Below are positions 1 to 7,962 of a stretch of 51,828 bases of DNA, piece by piece (position 1 is the stretch's first letter; each line of letters starts with the position of its first letter). Under the pieces are notes generated by a model. That model had not been told where the DNA came from, did not search any database, and worked only from the letters and a program-made list of their open reading frames with translations. This DNA comes from Clostridia bacterium (lineage in GTDB: Bacteria; Bacillota; Clostridia; Christensenellales; UBA1242): NCBI GenBank assembly GCA_017464845.1, contig JAFTYD010000018.1, forward strand, positions 1-51,828, given 5' to 3'. Position numbers and translations under genes: made by a program.

Positions 1-152
1 TAAATGAATATTATAAAAGCCTTGAAAAATCAATAAAAGATGATGAAAATCGTAAGAATAAAAGAAATTGGATTATAGCAGGAATTGTTGTTGGTATATT
101 TATAATAATTTTAATTATTGGCGAAATTTTAAGCTCAACGCAAAAGAAATAA
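1..152 (+). CDS. C-terminal end of a small membrane protein (5' truncated)
   Basis: The frame opens at base 3 and runs 49 codons to TAA at 150-152; the start lies outside the window. The visible part begins with a charged segment rich in Lys, Asp, Glu and Arg. One clear membrane helix follows (visible residues about 23-40, rich in Ile and Gly), and the protein ends in a short QKK tail. The positive residues before the helix and the short tail suggest a tail-anchored or single-pass protein. It is followed directly by a hairpin terminator, so it ends its own transcription unit. No family can be named. Confidence 0.6.
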   Translation, partial: NEYYKSLEKSIKDDENRKNKRNWIIAGIVVGIFIIILIIGEILSSTQKK

Positions 153-167
153 GAAAATGAATAAAGA

Positions 168-205
168 TAAAAAAGATTTCAATTTTTGAAATCTTTTTTG
201 TTTTT
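168..205 (+). terminator. intrinsic terminator
   Basis: A perfect stem of about 13 bp with core GATTTCA/TGAAATC has a small T-rich loop and a long T-run. It ends the partial membrane-protein gene. Confidence 0.8.
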
Positions 206-214
206 ACAATTAAA

Positions 215-244
215 TTGACAGAGTCGAAAGTTTAGTTGTATACT
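215..244 (+). promoter_or_regulatory. sigma-A promoter of eda-kdgK
   Basis: TTGACA (215-220), an 18-nt spacer, then TATACT (239-244). The ribosome-binding site AGGAGGG lies at 257-263, shortly before the eda ATG. Confidence 0.75.
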
Positions 245-268
245 TATATCTAGATTAGGAGGGTATTT

Positions 269-907
269 ATGAGTGACGTAATGTCTCAAATTCAAAATAT
301 TGGTATTGTTCCAGTAGTAAAATTAAATAATGTTGAAAAAGCAATTCCTTTATGTGAAGCTTTAATAGCTGGTGGAATTAATGTTGCTGAAGTTACATTT
401 AGAACAGAATGTGCAAGCGATGTTATTAAAACTATTGCTAGAGAATGTAAAGATATGATTGTTGGTGCAGGAACAATTATTAATGTTGACCAAGCAAAGT
501 TAGCTATTGAATGTGGAGCAAAATTTATTGTTAGTCCAGGATTTAGTAGAGATATTGTTGAATATTGTCAAAGTCAAAATATTCCAGTAATTCCTGGTTG
601 TATTACTCCAAGTGAAATAATGCAAGCTATTGAATGTGGACTTAATGTGGTTAAATTCTTCCCTGCAAAAGAATTTGGTGGCCTATCTACAATGAAATCT
701 TTGTCAGGACCATTTGGACAAATTAAGTTCATGCCAACAGGTGGAGTTAATCTTGAAAACTTAAAAGAATTTATTTCTGCCAAGTTTATTGTTGCTTGTG
801 GTGGTACATATATGGTAAAAGATGATTTAATTAATAGCGACAACTACGAAGAAATTACTAGATTGTCTAGACAATCAATTGAAATTATTAAGGAGGCAAG
901 AGAATGA
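269..907 (+). CDS. eda: 2-keto-3-deoxy-6-phosphogluconate aldolase (KDPG/KHG aldolase)
   Basis: A class I aldolase that cleaves KDPG to pyruvate and glyceraldehyde-3-phosphate, the last step of uronate/Entner-Doudoroff breakdown in the cytosol. At 212 aa it has the family's usual length. Visible landmarks are EVTFRT (E41 matches the catalytic Glu), VGAGTI at 65-70, SPGFS at 89-93, the Schiff-base lysine K129 in VVKFFPA, and PTGGV at 156-160. A strong AGGAGGG site sits just before the ATG. The stop overlaps the kdgK start (ATGA), so the two are translationally coupled. Together they convert KDG to central metabolites. No isomerase or uronate dehydrogenase gene is visible in the window. Confidence 0.95.
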   Translation: MSDVMSQIQNIGIVPVVKLNNVEKAIPLCEALIAGGINVAEVTFRTECASDVIKTIARECKDMIVGAGTIINVDQAKLAIECGAKFIVSPGFSRDIVEYCQSQNIPVIPGCITPSEIMQAIECGLNVVKFFPAKEFGGLSTMKSLSGPFGQIKFMPTGGVNLENLKEFISAKFIVACGGTYMVKDDLINSDNYEEITRLSRQSIEIIKEARE

Positions 908-1923
908 GAGTTGTTTGTTTTGGTGAGATAATGTTAAGACTTGCACCAGAAGGATATTATAGATTTGTGCAAGCAGACAAGTTTGGTGCAACATTTGGAG
1001 GTGGTGAAGCAAACGTTGCTGTTTCACTTGCAAATTATGGAATGAATGCATCATATGTTACAAAGGTTCCGGATAACGATATTGCTACATCATGTTTAAA
1101 TAGTCTTAGAAGATTTGGTGTTGATACAAGCGATGTTGTTAAAGGTGGCGAAAGATTGGGAATATACTATCTTGAGAAAGGTGCTTCTCAAAGACCAAGT
1201 AAGGTAATTTACGATAGAGCATATTCTTCTATTTCTCAAGCAACAACAGAAGATTTTGATTGGAAAAAAATTTTAAATGGTGCAGAGTGGTTCCATTTTA
1301 CAGGAATTACTCCAGCTCTTTCAGATAACTGTGCTGAAATTTGTTTAAATGCAGTAAAAACAGCCAAAGAACTTGGAATTATAGTATCATGTGATTTGAA
1401 TTATAGAAAGAAATTATGGTCAAAAGAAAAAGCAAAAGAGGTTATGACAAAAATCGCACCTTACATCGATGTTTGTATTGCTAATGAAGAAGATGCTAGT
1501 GATGTATTTGGAATCAAAGCAGATGACACAGATATAACTGGTGGAAAGTTATCTCACGAAGGTTACAAGTCTGTTGCAAAGAAATTAGTTGATACATTTG
1601 GTTTTAAAAAGGTTGCAATAACTTTACGTGGAAGTATATCTGCAAATGATAATAACTGGGCAGGAATGCTTTATGATGGTGAAAATTATTATCTTTCTAA
1701 AAACTATTTAATCCATATAGTAGATAGAGTTGGTGGTGGAGATAGTTTTGGTGGTGGATTAATTTATGCATTAACACACAACTTTGCACCACAAGATGCT
1801 ATTGAATTTGCAGTTGCTGCTAGTTGTTTGAAACATACTATTGAAGGCGATTACAATATGGTATCAGTTGATGAAGTATTAAAATTAGCACAAGGTGATG
1901 GTTCAGGCAGGGTTCAAAGATAA
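904..1923 (+). CDS. kdgK: 2-dehydro-3-deoxygluconokinase (PfkB/ribokinase family)
   Basis: Phosphorylates 2-keto-3-deoxygluconate with ATP to give KDPG, the substrate of the aldolase encoded just upstream. At 339 aa it is normal for PfkB sugar kinases. The N-terminal substrate motif is GGGEANVAVSLANYG (32-46). The C-terminal PfkB signature VGGGDSFGGG (276-285) carries the catalytic base D280 and the anion hole. Its ATG overlaps the eda stop by four bases, and AAGGAGG lies inside the end of eda. The gene is followed by a terminator, so this is a two-gene operon. The pairing with eda makes KDG a more likely substrate than fructose or ribose. Confidence 0.92.
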   Translation: MRVVCFGEIMLRLAPEGYYRFVQADKFGATFGGGEANVAVSLANYGMNASYVTKVPDNDIATSCLNSLRRFGVDTSDVVKGGERLGIYYLEKGASQRPSKVIYDRAYSSISQATTEDFDWKKILNGAEWFHFTGITPALSDNCAEICLNAVKTAKELGIIVSCDLNYRKKLWSKEKAKEVMTKIAPYIDVCIANEEDASDVFGIKADDTDITGGKLSHEGYKSVAKKLVDTFGFKKVAITLRGSISANDNNWAGMLYDGENYYLSKNYLIHIVDRVGGGDSFGGGLIYALTHNFAPQDAIEFAVAASCLKHTIEGDYNMVSVDEVLKLAQGDGSGRVQR

Positions 1924-1931
1924 GAAAACAT

Positions 1932-1970
1932 AAAAAGAAGTCAAGGTTATAAATTGGCTTCTTTTATTTT
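1932..1970 (+). terminator. intrinsic terminator after kdgK
   Basis: Stem AAAAGAAGTCAA/TTGGCTTCTTTT (one G-T wobble) followed by a T-rich tract. Confidence 0.8.
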
Positions 1971-2007
1971 TACAAAGAGAGAGTTAAAGAAAAATATAAA
2001 AAAAATG

Positions 2008-2036
2008 TTACAAACTATATATAAGTATGATATACT
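2008..2036 (+). promoter_or_regulatory. sigma-A promoter with extended -10, lipoprotein 1
   Basis: TTACAA (2008-2013), a 17-nt spacer, then TATACT (2031-2036) preceded by TGA. The block is almost identical to the promoter at 4862-4890, upstream of the second lipoprotein gene. Confidence 0.8.
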
Positions 2037-2064
2037 ATTAATGATTTAAAAATTAGGAGGTTTT

Positions 2065-4755
2065 ATGAAAAAGAAATTTCTTACCTTTTTATTAGCAATA
2101 TGTTTTATGATACCATTTGCATTTTTGCTAACTGCGTGTGGAGACAATCCACCTGATGAACCATCTTTAAATAGTTATACATTATATATCAAAGATGTAG
2201 AAACTTATGAATATAGATGTGTGTATGGTGAAAAAGCGATTCAACCAGAAGACGTTGTTGTGAAAGCTAATTGGTCTGATGATACTCAAACTACTGTACC
2301 ATTAAGTGATTTTGATATAAGTGTGTTATGGTATAACGAAAATAGTGAAGAACAAACAACAATGCCAAATTTCTGGACAAATGGAACAGGTGATACTTAT
2401 CAAGACTTAGCTACAAATTATTCTTTTAAATTGTCACAAGATGGATATATTTTATTTTTCTCTGTGAATATATCTAAAGCTAACAATTCATCTCTTAGTG
2501 TTTTGATTAACTATAATAATGAAAGCAGTGATATAGCAGAAATGGAATGGGCACATAATAGAAGAAACCCAAATGATATATATTCATTAGAGGTTTCAGG
2601 TTTAGAAGAAGGATATGATGAATACATCAATTGGTATCCTATATCAAAAAGTGAATATCTTACATTTTCAACAACTGAAGAGTTAAAAGAATATCTTATT
2701 GAACAACGAGGTGCTTATAGTGAACATAATTTGTTTAATAATTTAACTCCAGATACTTATTATATTTTTGCAAAAGTTTCAGAGTCTGATAACTATAATT
2801 ATGGTGAAGAAGAAGATGGTTGGGTTTCTGATTATGCAACTTTAACCATAACAAAAGCTGATATTATGCAAACAGCACAAAATAATGAAATAGATTATCA
2901 AAGTGATTGGGAATCTGATATTGAGTTATATCAATTAACAGAATTTTTAGATAATGAAATAACAAATATAGAAGGTACAAAAAATTATTTAGCTTATTAT
3001 TATGAAAATGGTGAATGGACCACAAAAGATTTTTCTGGTGAAATCAAAGTTCATGCTATAAAAGATGAGTTAGGTTACACTTTGGTTGATTTAGTAGATT
3101 GGGAAAGTGGTACAAATGAATGGTTTACTATAAATGAAGATGGCTCAAATGCATTACCTGTTACTGACACTTCAAAGATTGAATTAGTTAGTTATTCAAA
3201 ACTTAGACATTATATTAATAGTTCAAAAATAACAATTCCTGTTTACTATATGATAGATGCAGAAAGAATGGGTGGACATTATGATTTTACAGAAGTGTTC
3301 AAAACAAAAGTAAAAATAAACAAGTATATATTAGATATTGGTATGCCTATAGTAGAAAAAGGTACTCCTCTTAATTATGGTGAAGTTATTGAAGATGACT
3401 ATTTCAAATTTACTTATACAACTTCAACATCTATAACACAAAGTCCATCAGCTGTTATGGAACAAGCTTATAGAGCTGTAAACAGAGATGCTTATAACAA
3501 AATTTATACTTTAACTAAACATACAGAAAAAGAATGTACTCAATATTATCATGTTGCAGAAGTAGTATTATTAAATCCAAATTTTGCGTGGAATCTTGGA
3601 TATTCATTACCACATTATGTAAGATACAAATTTGATAAATTAGAAATTGATTTACCTGTATATACAAAAAATGAAGTTGATTATAACGAATATTTTACTG
3701 ATGCCATAGAAGTAACTTGGGACGAAAATGATTGGTATCAAAAAAATTATAAAATAAAAGACCATATTGCAATTAATATGGACTGGGTAGATGCTTATAA
3801 GTATAAAATGACTGAAGAAGATTTTGAATTAACTAGATCTGATTTAATTGAAAAAATAAAAGCACAAGGTGTAAAAGTACAAGGTAATGAAGATATTACA
3901 ACCGAAACAAATAACACTCCTGGAACATTTATTGTTATGTTTGAGTTAAAAAATAAAACAAGTACAGTTTGGATCGATGACACAATTGATGAAAAATTAT
4001 TTAAGTTTGAAATTGTTAAAGCCGAACAAAATCCTAGAATTGTTGATGAAGATGATTTTGAAATAGAAGAAAATCAAGAATTGTATATTTGTGTAAATCC
4101 AGATGGAACTGCAGATTTAAGTACAATTATTTTTGATAAAGAATATTTGGAAAATAATCAATATTATGAAGGTTCAAATGAACCAATAGTATTTGAACTT
4201 GTTGATGCTATTCCTGAAACAGAGTACACAACAACAGGTGTTGGAACATTTGAAGATGATATCATTACTATTACAGTTAATGAAGACACTGAAACAAACC
4301 CACTTGGAATTTTCTGTTTCAAAATCACTAAAGCAGGAAATGAATTCTATAATGATTTTGTAATGTATGTTAGGGTAGAAGTTGTACCTTATTATTATAT
4401 TGAAACAGATGATTATATAGAAGAAATAAGAGGACTTGATAATTATGTAGAAGCATCAGATAATTATGAATATAGTGGTGTAGTTTTCACTGAAGGACAA
4501 AAAATTGGAGAAGTTCTTCCTGAATTACCAACAACAGGATATGGAAGATATGTTTGGGCAATTAGATATTCAGAAAACAATTATGAATACTTAACATATG
4601 ATTCTGTATTGGAATCATCTGAATCTTATGTTGAATTACTCTTTATTGCAAATGAAGGTATGGAATGGTTTATAGATGAACAATATGATGGTGTTTATGA
4701 TGGTTTTGCACAAACAGGTAAAAGTCTTAGTTTTTATGTTGAACAAGCAAATTAA
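2065..4755 (+). CDS. large extracytoplasmic lipoprotein with Ig/MBG-like repeats
   Basis: 896 aa with a type II signal peptide: a Lys-rich start, a hydrophobic core, and lipobox LTAC with the lipidated Cys at residue 25. A Gly-Asp-Asn-Pro-Pro linker follows. The mature part is acidic and rich in Tyr, Asn and Thr. Beta-strand segments ending in a Lys-Ala or Lys-Tyr step recur near residues 138 (ISKA), 261 (ITKA), 416 (INKY), 648 (IVKA) and 752 (ITKA). This is the spacing expected of stacked Ig-like or MBG-like domains. It is probably displayed on the outer face of the membrane for adhesion or binding. No catalytic motif was seen. AGGAGG sets the start; it is transcribed alone. The repeat assignment is inference. 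Confidence 0.75.
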   Translation: MKKKFLTFLLAICFMIPFAFLLTACGDNPPDEPSLNSYTLYIKDVETYEYRCVYGEKAIQPEDVVVKANWSDDTQTTVPLSDFDISVLWYNENSEEQTTMPNFWTNGTGDTYQDLATNYSFKLSQDGYILFFSVNISKANNSSLSVLINYNNESSDIAEMEWAHNRRNPNDIYSLEVSGLEEGYDEYINWYPISKSEYLTFSTTEELKEYLIEQRGAYSEHNLFNNLTPDTYYIFAKVSESDNYNYGEEEDGWVSDYATLTITKADIMQTAQNNEIDYQSDWESDIELYQLTEFLDNEITNIEGTKNYLAYYYENGEWTTKDFSGEIKVHAIKDELGYTLVDLVDWESGTNEWFTINEDGSNALPVTDTSKIELVSYSKLRHYINSSKITIPVYYMIDAERMGGHYDFTEVFKTKVKINKYILDIGMPIVEKGTPLNYGEVIEDDYFKFTYTTSTSITQSPSAVMEQAYRAVNRDAYNKIYTLTKHTEKECTQYYHVAEVVLLNPNFAWNLGYSLPHYVRYKFDKLEIDLPVYTKNEVDYNEYFTDAIEVTWDENDWYQKNYKIKDHIAINMDWVDAYKYKMTEEDFELTRSDLIEKIKAQGVKVQGNEDITTETNNTPGTFIVMFELKNKTSTVWIDDTIDEKLFKFEIVKAEQNPRIVDEDDFEIEENQELYICVNPDGTADLSTIIFDKEYLENNQYYEGSNEPIVFELVDAIPETEYTTTGVGTFEDDIITITVNEDTETNPLGIFCFKITKAGNEFYNDFVMYVRVEVVPYYYIETDDYIEEIRGLDNYVEASDNYEYSGVVFTEGQKIGEVLPELPTTGYGRYVWAIRYSENNYEYLTYDSVLESSESYVELLFIANEGMEWFIDEQYDGVYDGFAQTGKSLSFYVEQAN

Positions 4756-4760
4756 TTAAT

Positions 4761-4796
4761 AAAAACCTACTAGAGAAATCTAGTAGGGTTTTATTT
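4761..4796 (+). terminator. intrinsic terminator after lipoprotein 1
   Basis: Perfect 9-bp stem CCTACTAGA/TCTAGTAGG with a GAAA tetraloop, an A-run before it and a T-run after it. Confidence 0.92.
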
Positions 4797-4861
4797 TAGC
4801 TTATTAGAATAAAATTATAAATTCTTTATACTAAACTTTTTAAAAAAAATTCTAAAAAATG

Positions 4862-4890
4862 TTACAATCTATATATAAGTATGATATACT
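4862..4890 (+). promoter_or_regulatory. sigma-A promoter, duplicate of the one at 2008
   Basis: TTACAA (4862-4867), a 17-nt spacer, then TATACT (4885-4890) with a TGA extension. It shares nearly every base from the -35 to the ATG with the block upstream of the first lipoprotein. Confidence 0.8.
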
Positions 4891-4911
4891 ATTAATGATT
4901 TAGGAGGTTTT

Positions 4912-5670
4912 ATGAAAAAGAAATTTTTAAGTTTTATTTTTGCAATTTGCTTGATGATTCCATGTTTCTTTCTTTTTTCTGCTTGTGGCAAAAACCCACC
5001 AGAAGAACCAGAAACTACTCAGTCATTGACAAAAGCTGAATATGCTGAAGCTTTTGCTGGTGTTCAATCTGCATATAACTCTTATATGAATTCAGGAGAA
5101 CAAAGTTCAAGTTCAGTAATGAGTACAAGTGCATATTTTAATGAAAATGATTTGGAAAAATTAGATAGAGAAATGACTGGAATGGCAAGAGCTTGTATTA
5201 GATTAATTGCTTTCTTGGAGAATTTATGTGAAAATGAAGATTTTGAAGTAACAGAAGATTTTCAAGAAATGATAGTTATTGACCCTGTTTCTGCAGGTTA
5301 TGTTCAAAACTTTGATGTAAGAATCAAAATGAGTTACAATCCAAAAACTGAGGTTATAAATTCAGAAATGTATGTTATAGAAGGAGATTATATAACTTAC
5401 TTGGTGTTTGACATTTTGTATAACTTCAAAACAGAAAAAATAAAATATTTTACTATTACAGGAGCTATGGGTGAAGGTCTTAGTACAAGTAGTGTAAGAT
5501 TTTTTAAGTTTGAAGATAACGAATTTAAAACACTTCCACAATCTTCAGATAAATTTACTTCTTATGCTGAAAGTATTTTAGATATTTGTGACGCTCATAG
5601 TGCAATTGAATGGGGAACAAACTTACCAGATTATTCTGAAGAATATATGAGAGCTATGATGGAAAATTAA
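4912..5670 (+). CDS. lipoprotein of unknown function
   Basis: 252 aa with a type II signal peptide whose first residues match those of the preceding lipoprotein. The lipobox is FSAC with Cys25. After a Pro/Glu linker there is a helical Ser-rich stretch (about 35-75), then a mixed beta region with alternating hydrophobic residues (about 95-200). The general plan resembles the lipoprotein at 25702 (helical N-terminal part, then 'NFDVRI/NFEAEY'-like strands), so the two may belong to one family. No enzyme motif is visible. Likely surface-exposed. AGGAGG lies 6 nt before the ATG. Confidence 0.7.
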   Translation: MKKKFLSFIFAICLMIPCFFLFSACGKNPPEEPETTQSLTKAEYAEAFAGVQSAYNSYMNSGEQSSSSVMSTSAYFNENDLEKLDREMTGMARACIRLIAFLENLCENEDFEVTEDFQEMIVIDPVSAGYVQNFDVRIKMSYNPKTEVINSEMYVIEGDYITYLVFDILYNFKTEKIKYFTITGAMGEGLSTSSVRFFKFEDNEFKTLPQSSDKFTSYAESILDICDAHSAIEWGTNLPDYSEEYMRAMMEN

Positions 5671-5726
5671 TTAAATAAAAAAAGCAGAGTTTAAGGTCTA
5701 GGCAATTTGAAACTAGCGAAATAAAA

Positions 5727-5757
5727 GAGTTAGGAATTAGTTCCTAATTCTTTTTTT
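5727..5757 (+). terminator. intrinsic terminator after lipoprotein 2
   Basis: Stem GAGTTAGGAA/TTCCTAATTC (one wobble) with loop TTAG and a run of seven T. Confidence 0.88.
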
Positions 5758-5780
5758 ATGGCTACTTTATGCCGTGAAAG

Positions 5781-5912
5781 GTACTTGACAAGAGAAGAAA
5801 TGAAAAAACAATATCAAAAGGCAGAGAAACAAAAAAAATAAATAAGCACAACTCTTGTTTCTCTGTCTTAACCAGCAAAAAGAAAATCATTTCAGAGACT
5901 CTTGTCAAGTAC
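5781..5912. repeat. 132-bp nested inverted-repeat element
   Basis: Three collinear helices fold one on another. The outer is 14 bp perfect (5781-5794 with 5899-5912), the middle 7 bp perfect (5797-5803 with 5887-5893), and the inner 13 bp with one wobble (5820-5832 with 5855-5867). A 22-nt loop closes the structure. There is no credible gene on either strand. It could be a small non-autonomous mobile element or a structured RNA. It lies between a terminator and two more hairpins in a ~430-bp gene-free patch. Confidence 0.65.
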
Positions 5913-5946
5913 ACCATGGAATAAATTAGCCAATTAAAATAACAGC

Positions 5947-5990
5947 AAAAAAGCGAAGGTGTGATTTGCTCTGCCACACTTCGCTTTTTT
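5947..5990. terminator. strong bidirectional terminator-like hairpin
   Basis: A perfect 12-bp stem (5947-5958 with 5979-5990) is extended by TGTG/CACA after a one-base bulge. It starts with an A-run and ends with a T-run, so it could stop transcription in either direction. It is orphaned from any gene. Confidence 0.6.
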
Positions 5991-6013
5991 GTCTGCTTTA
6001 ATTTAATTTTGTT

Positions 6014-6068
6014 CGTGTGCTTGTCGTGTTCGAGCGAAGCGAGAACACTTGTATATGACAAGCACACG
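6014..6068. repeat. 55-bp imperfect palindrome
   Basis: A perfect 12-bp outer stem (6014-6025 with 6057-6068) encloses a perfect 6-bp inner stem GTGTTC/GAACAC (6026-6031 with 6043-6048). The apex contains GAGCGAAGCGAG. Its base composition is clearly richer in G+C than its surroundings, which suggests an imported intergenic repeat. Confidence 0.6.
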
Positions 6069-6187
6069 CCTAACTGCCATTTTAATATTTTTTATATAAA
6101 TGTTTAAATTTTTAATACATAATCAGAAAAAATATGTTATTATGTATAGTGTAAGATAAATTTAATAATTTTAAGGAGAAATGTAAA

Positions 6188-7174
6188 ATGCAATACACTA
6201 CGACAAAATGTCCTCATTGCGGATATAGAACAAGAAATAGAGAATCTGGTGTTCCAAAGGTGGAATTGGGACAAACGCTGGCTTGTTGTCCTATGTGTGG
6301 CAAACCTATCATTGACCCTATATATACTGAATATGAATTTATGTCTGAAAGAGAACAAGAAAAATGGTCTACAAGTCATCTAACTACAGTTGATACAGTT
6401 AGAGGTGTGATTATGTTGATTTTAGGTGCTATTTTCTTCATAGCTGGAATGGCATCTGGAGATGGTTCGGGTATTCTTTTAGCATTACTTATGGGTGGTG
6501 GTTTAATTTGGATGGGAGTAAGTAGATTTATTTCCGTACAAAAAGCACGAGAATTAAATATTGGAGAGCAAGCAATCTATGAAAGTTTGCTTAGAACCTC
6601 AAACAATAAATATGTTGAATTATTAAAAAAAGCTTACGGTAAAGAACGAACCTATAAACCTATACCAAATCGTTCTGAAATAATAGATGATTATAAAAAA
6701 TATTCTACTGAAGAAATTCATAAAAGATTTGAAGATGAATTTTTAAAATTATTAAATATAATTGGAGATGAAGATAAAGAAATAGAAACAAAAAAAGCGA
6801 AATCTTCAAGTAGTTTTGTAAATGGTGGAGCTTTAGTTGCTGGAGTTATGGCTGTTCCTTCTGCAATTGTAGGAGCAAAACAAAATAAAGAATTAGAAAA
6901 GAAAAATAATAGTGAAAAGAAATCAGTAGATGAAAAAAGAGATACAATAGAGCAAAATAGCACATCCGATAAAAAAACATTAAAAGATGTAGAAAAAAAC
7001 ACAACAAAAAATGTAGGAACTACAAACAATCAAAAAAATAAAACAACTAAAGGTAAATCATTTGAGAATGTTAATAAGAATAAGCTTTTAGAACTTAAAG
7101 AATTGTTTGATGAAGGACTTATTACAGAAGAAGAATATAATGAAAAAAGAAAAGAAATTTTAGAAAAACTTTAA
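6188..7174 (+). CDS. zinc-ribbon, two-TM membrane protein with C-terminal SHOCT domain
   Basis: 328 aa. The N-terminus carries a treble-clef-like zinc site (C8-x2-C11 and C34-x2-C37). Two membrane helices follow (about 72-89 and 95-112). A soluble region ends in a long Lys/Glu/Ser/Asn-rich linker (about 185-295). The last 31 residues (LLELKELFDEGLITEEEYNEKR core) are a SHOCT domain, a short oligomerisation module often found at the end of membrane-associated proteins. AAGGAG precedes the start; a mini-frame ATG-TAA sits between the RBS and the true ATG. Function unknown; a sensor or scaffold at the membrane is plausible. Confidence 0.75.
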   Translation: MQYTTTKCPHCGYRTRNRESGVPKVELGQTLACCPMCGKPIIDPIYTEYEFMSEREQEKWSTSHLTTVDTVRGVIMLILGAIFFIAGMASGDGSGILLALLMGGGLIWMGVSRFISVQKARELNIGEQAIYESLLRTSNNKYVELLKKAYGKERTYKPIPNRSEIIDDYKKYSTEEIHKRFEDEFLKLLNIIGDEDKEIETKKAKSSSSFVNGGALVAGVMAVPSAIVGAKQNKELEKKNNSEKKSVDEKRDTIEQNSTSDKKTLKDVEKNTTKNVGTTNNQKNKTTKGKSFENVNKNKLLELKELFDEGLITEEEYNEKRKEILEKL

Positions 7175-7187
7175 TTTTATTTAATAG

Positions 7188-7230
7188 ATAATAAAAAGAA
7201 CCCCATATAATAAATGGAGTTCTTTTTATT
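7188..7230 (+). terminator. intrinsic terminator after the SHOCT gene
   Basis: Stem AAAAAGAACCCCAT/ATGGAGTTCTTTTT with one mismatch and flanking A/T tracts. It may serve both strands, since the next gene is convergent. Confidence 0.75.
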
Positions 7231-7323
7231 ACACTAGTTTCAAATATCTTAGACTAAAGTACTCTGTTTTTTTTATATAAATAATATGGTTTTAAAAATA
7301 TAATAAAACTTAATGGAGAAAGT

Positions 7324-7782
7324 TTAAGCATTCCAATATTTTTTCTGTAAGTATCTAACTCTTTGTTGCAAAAAGTAATCTAGTTGACCTATGGCTTTAA
7401 TCATAGCACTTAATAAGTAGTCAAATATATGATTGTCATTTATGTCATTTTCATCACATTCAATAACCAAAAATGCAAAACCATTATGAAACTTAAGTTC
7501 AATGTCAGCATCTGCAAATTTATTTATTTTTTTTATTATTGCTTCAACATTGTGATGGTCAGGGAACATCATAGGGAGTTCTTCAAGTAGTGTTGAATAA
7601 TAACACAACCCTTTCAATCCTTCTTCATCAGCATAATGAATGGTTGCAATATCTGTTGAATGAGCACCTTCAACAAGTATATTTGGTTTTAAAATGAAAG
7701 TGTTTTTGTTAAACAAATATCCGTTTTTTGAACATAAACTAAAACCATAACTTTTTAATTTCTCAATAGTATTGTTATCCAT
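7324..7782 (-). CDS. hypothetical cytosolic protein
   Basis: 152 aa, no signal peptide and no membrane helix. It reads as a mixed alpha/beta protein (strands around ILVEG, GFAFLVIEC) with a long C-terminal helix rich in Arg, Gln and Lys (about 120-150). I do not recognise it. GAGGT lies a few bases before the ATG and an extended -10 sits just upstream, so it is its own short transcription unit. It converges with the SHOCT gene across a shared terminator. Confidence 0.6.
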   Translation of the reverse strand: MDNNTIEKLKSYGFSLCSKNGYLFNKNTFILKPNILVEGAHSTDIATIHYADEEGLKGLCYYSTLLEELPMMFPDHHNVEAIIKKINKFADADIELKFHNGFAFLVIECDENDINDNHIFDYLLSAMIKAIGQLDYFLQQRVRYLQKKYWNA

Positions 7783-7799
7783 GCTTACCTCTTAATTTT

Positions 7800-7805
7800 A
7801 TTATA
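7800..7805 (-). promoter_or_regulatory. extended -10 box of the 152-aa hypothetical gene
   Basis: On the minus strand this reads TGCTATAAT. No good -35 is visible at 17 nt. The leader would be only about 10 nt, just enough for the GAGGT site. Confidence 0.55.
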
Positions 7806-7902
7806 GCATATAAAATAAAAATTTGCTTAATTTAAAATAAAAATTTATTTTTTCTTAAAAACATAAACTTGATTTTTAGATTAATAAATGTTTTGTAATC
7901 AC

Positions 7903-7933
7903 TTGCACATGTTTTATATCTTTATGATATAAT
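7903..7933 (+). promoter_or_regulatory. promoter of the LRR surface protein
   Basis: TTGCAC (7903-7908), a 19-nt spacer, then TATAAT (7928-7933) with the TGA extension. The long spacer is offset by the extended -10. Confidence 0.65.
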
Positions 7934-7962
7934 ACTGATATAAAACAAAAGGAGAATCTTTT

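Noticed and set aside
904-907. Code-4 (TGA = Trp) reading of the genome
   Set aside because: TGA ends eda and the 928-aa gene exactly at overlapping starts, and Trp is coded by TGG throughout.
5762-6067. Minus-strand open frame of 101 codons
   Set aside because: It runs through the nested inverted repeats, has low-complexity hydrophobic composition, no ribosome-binding site and no family resemblance.
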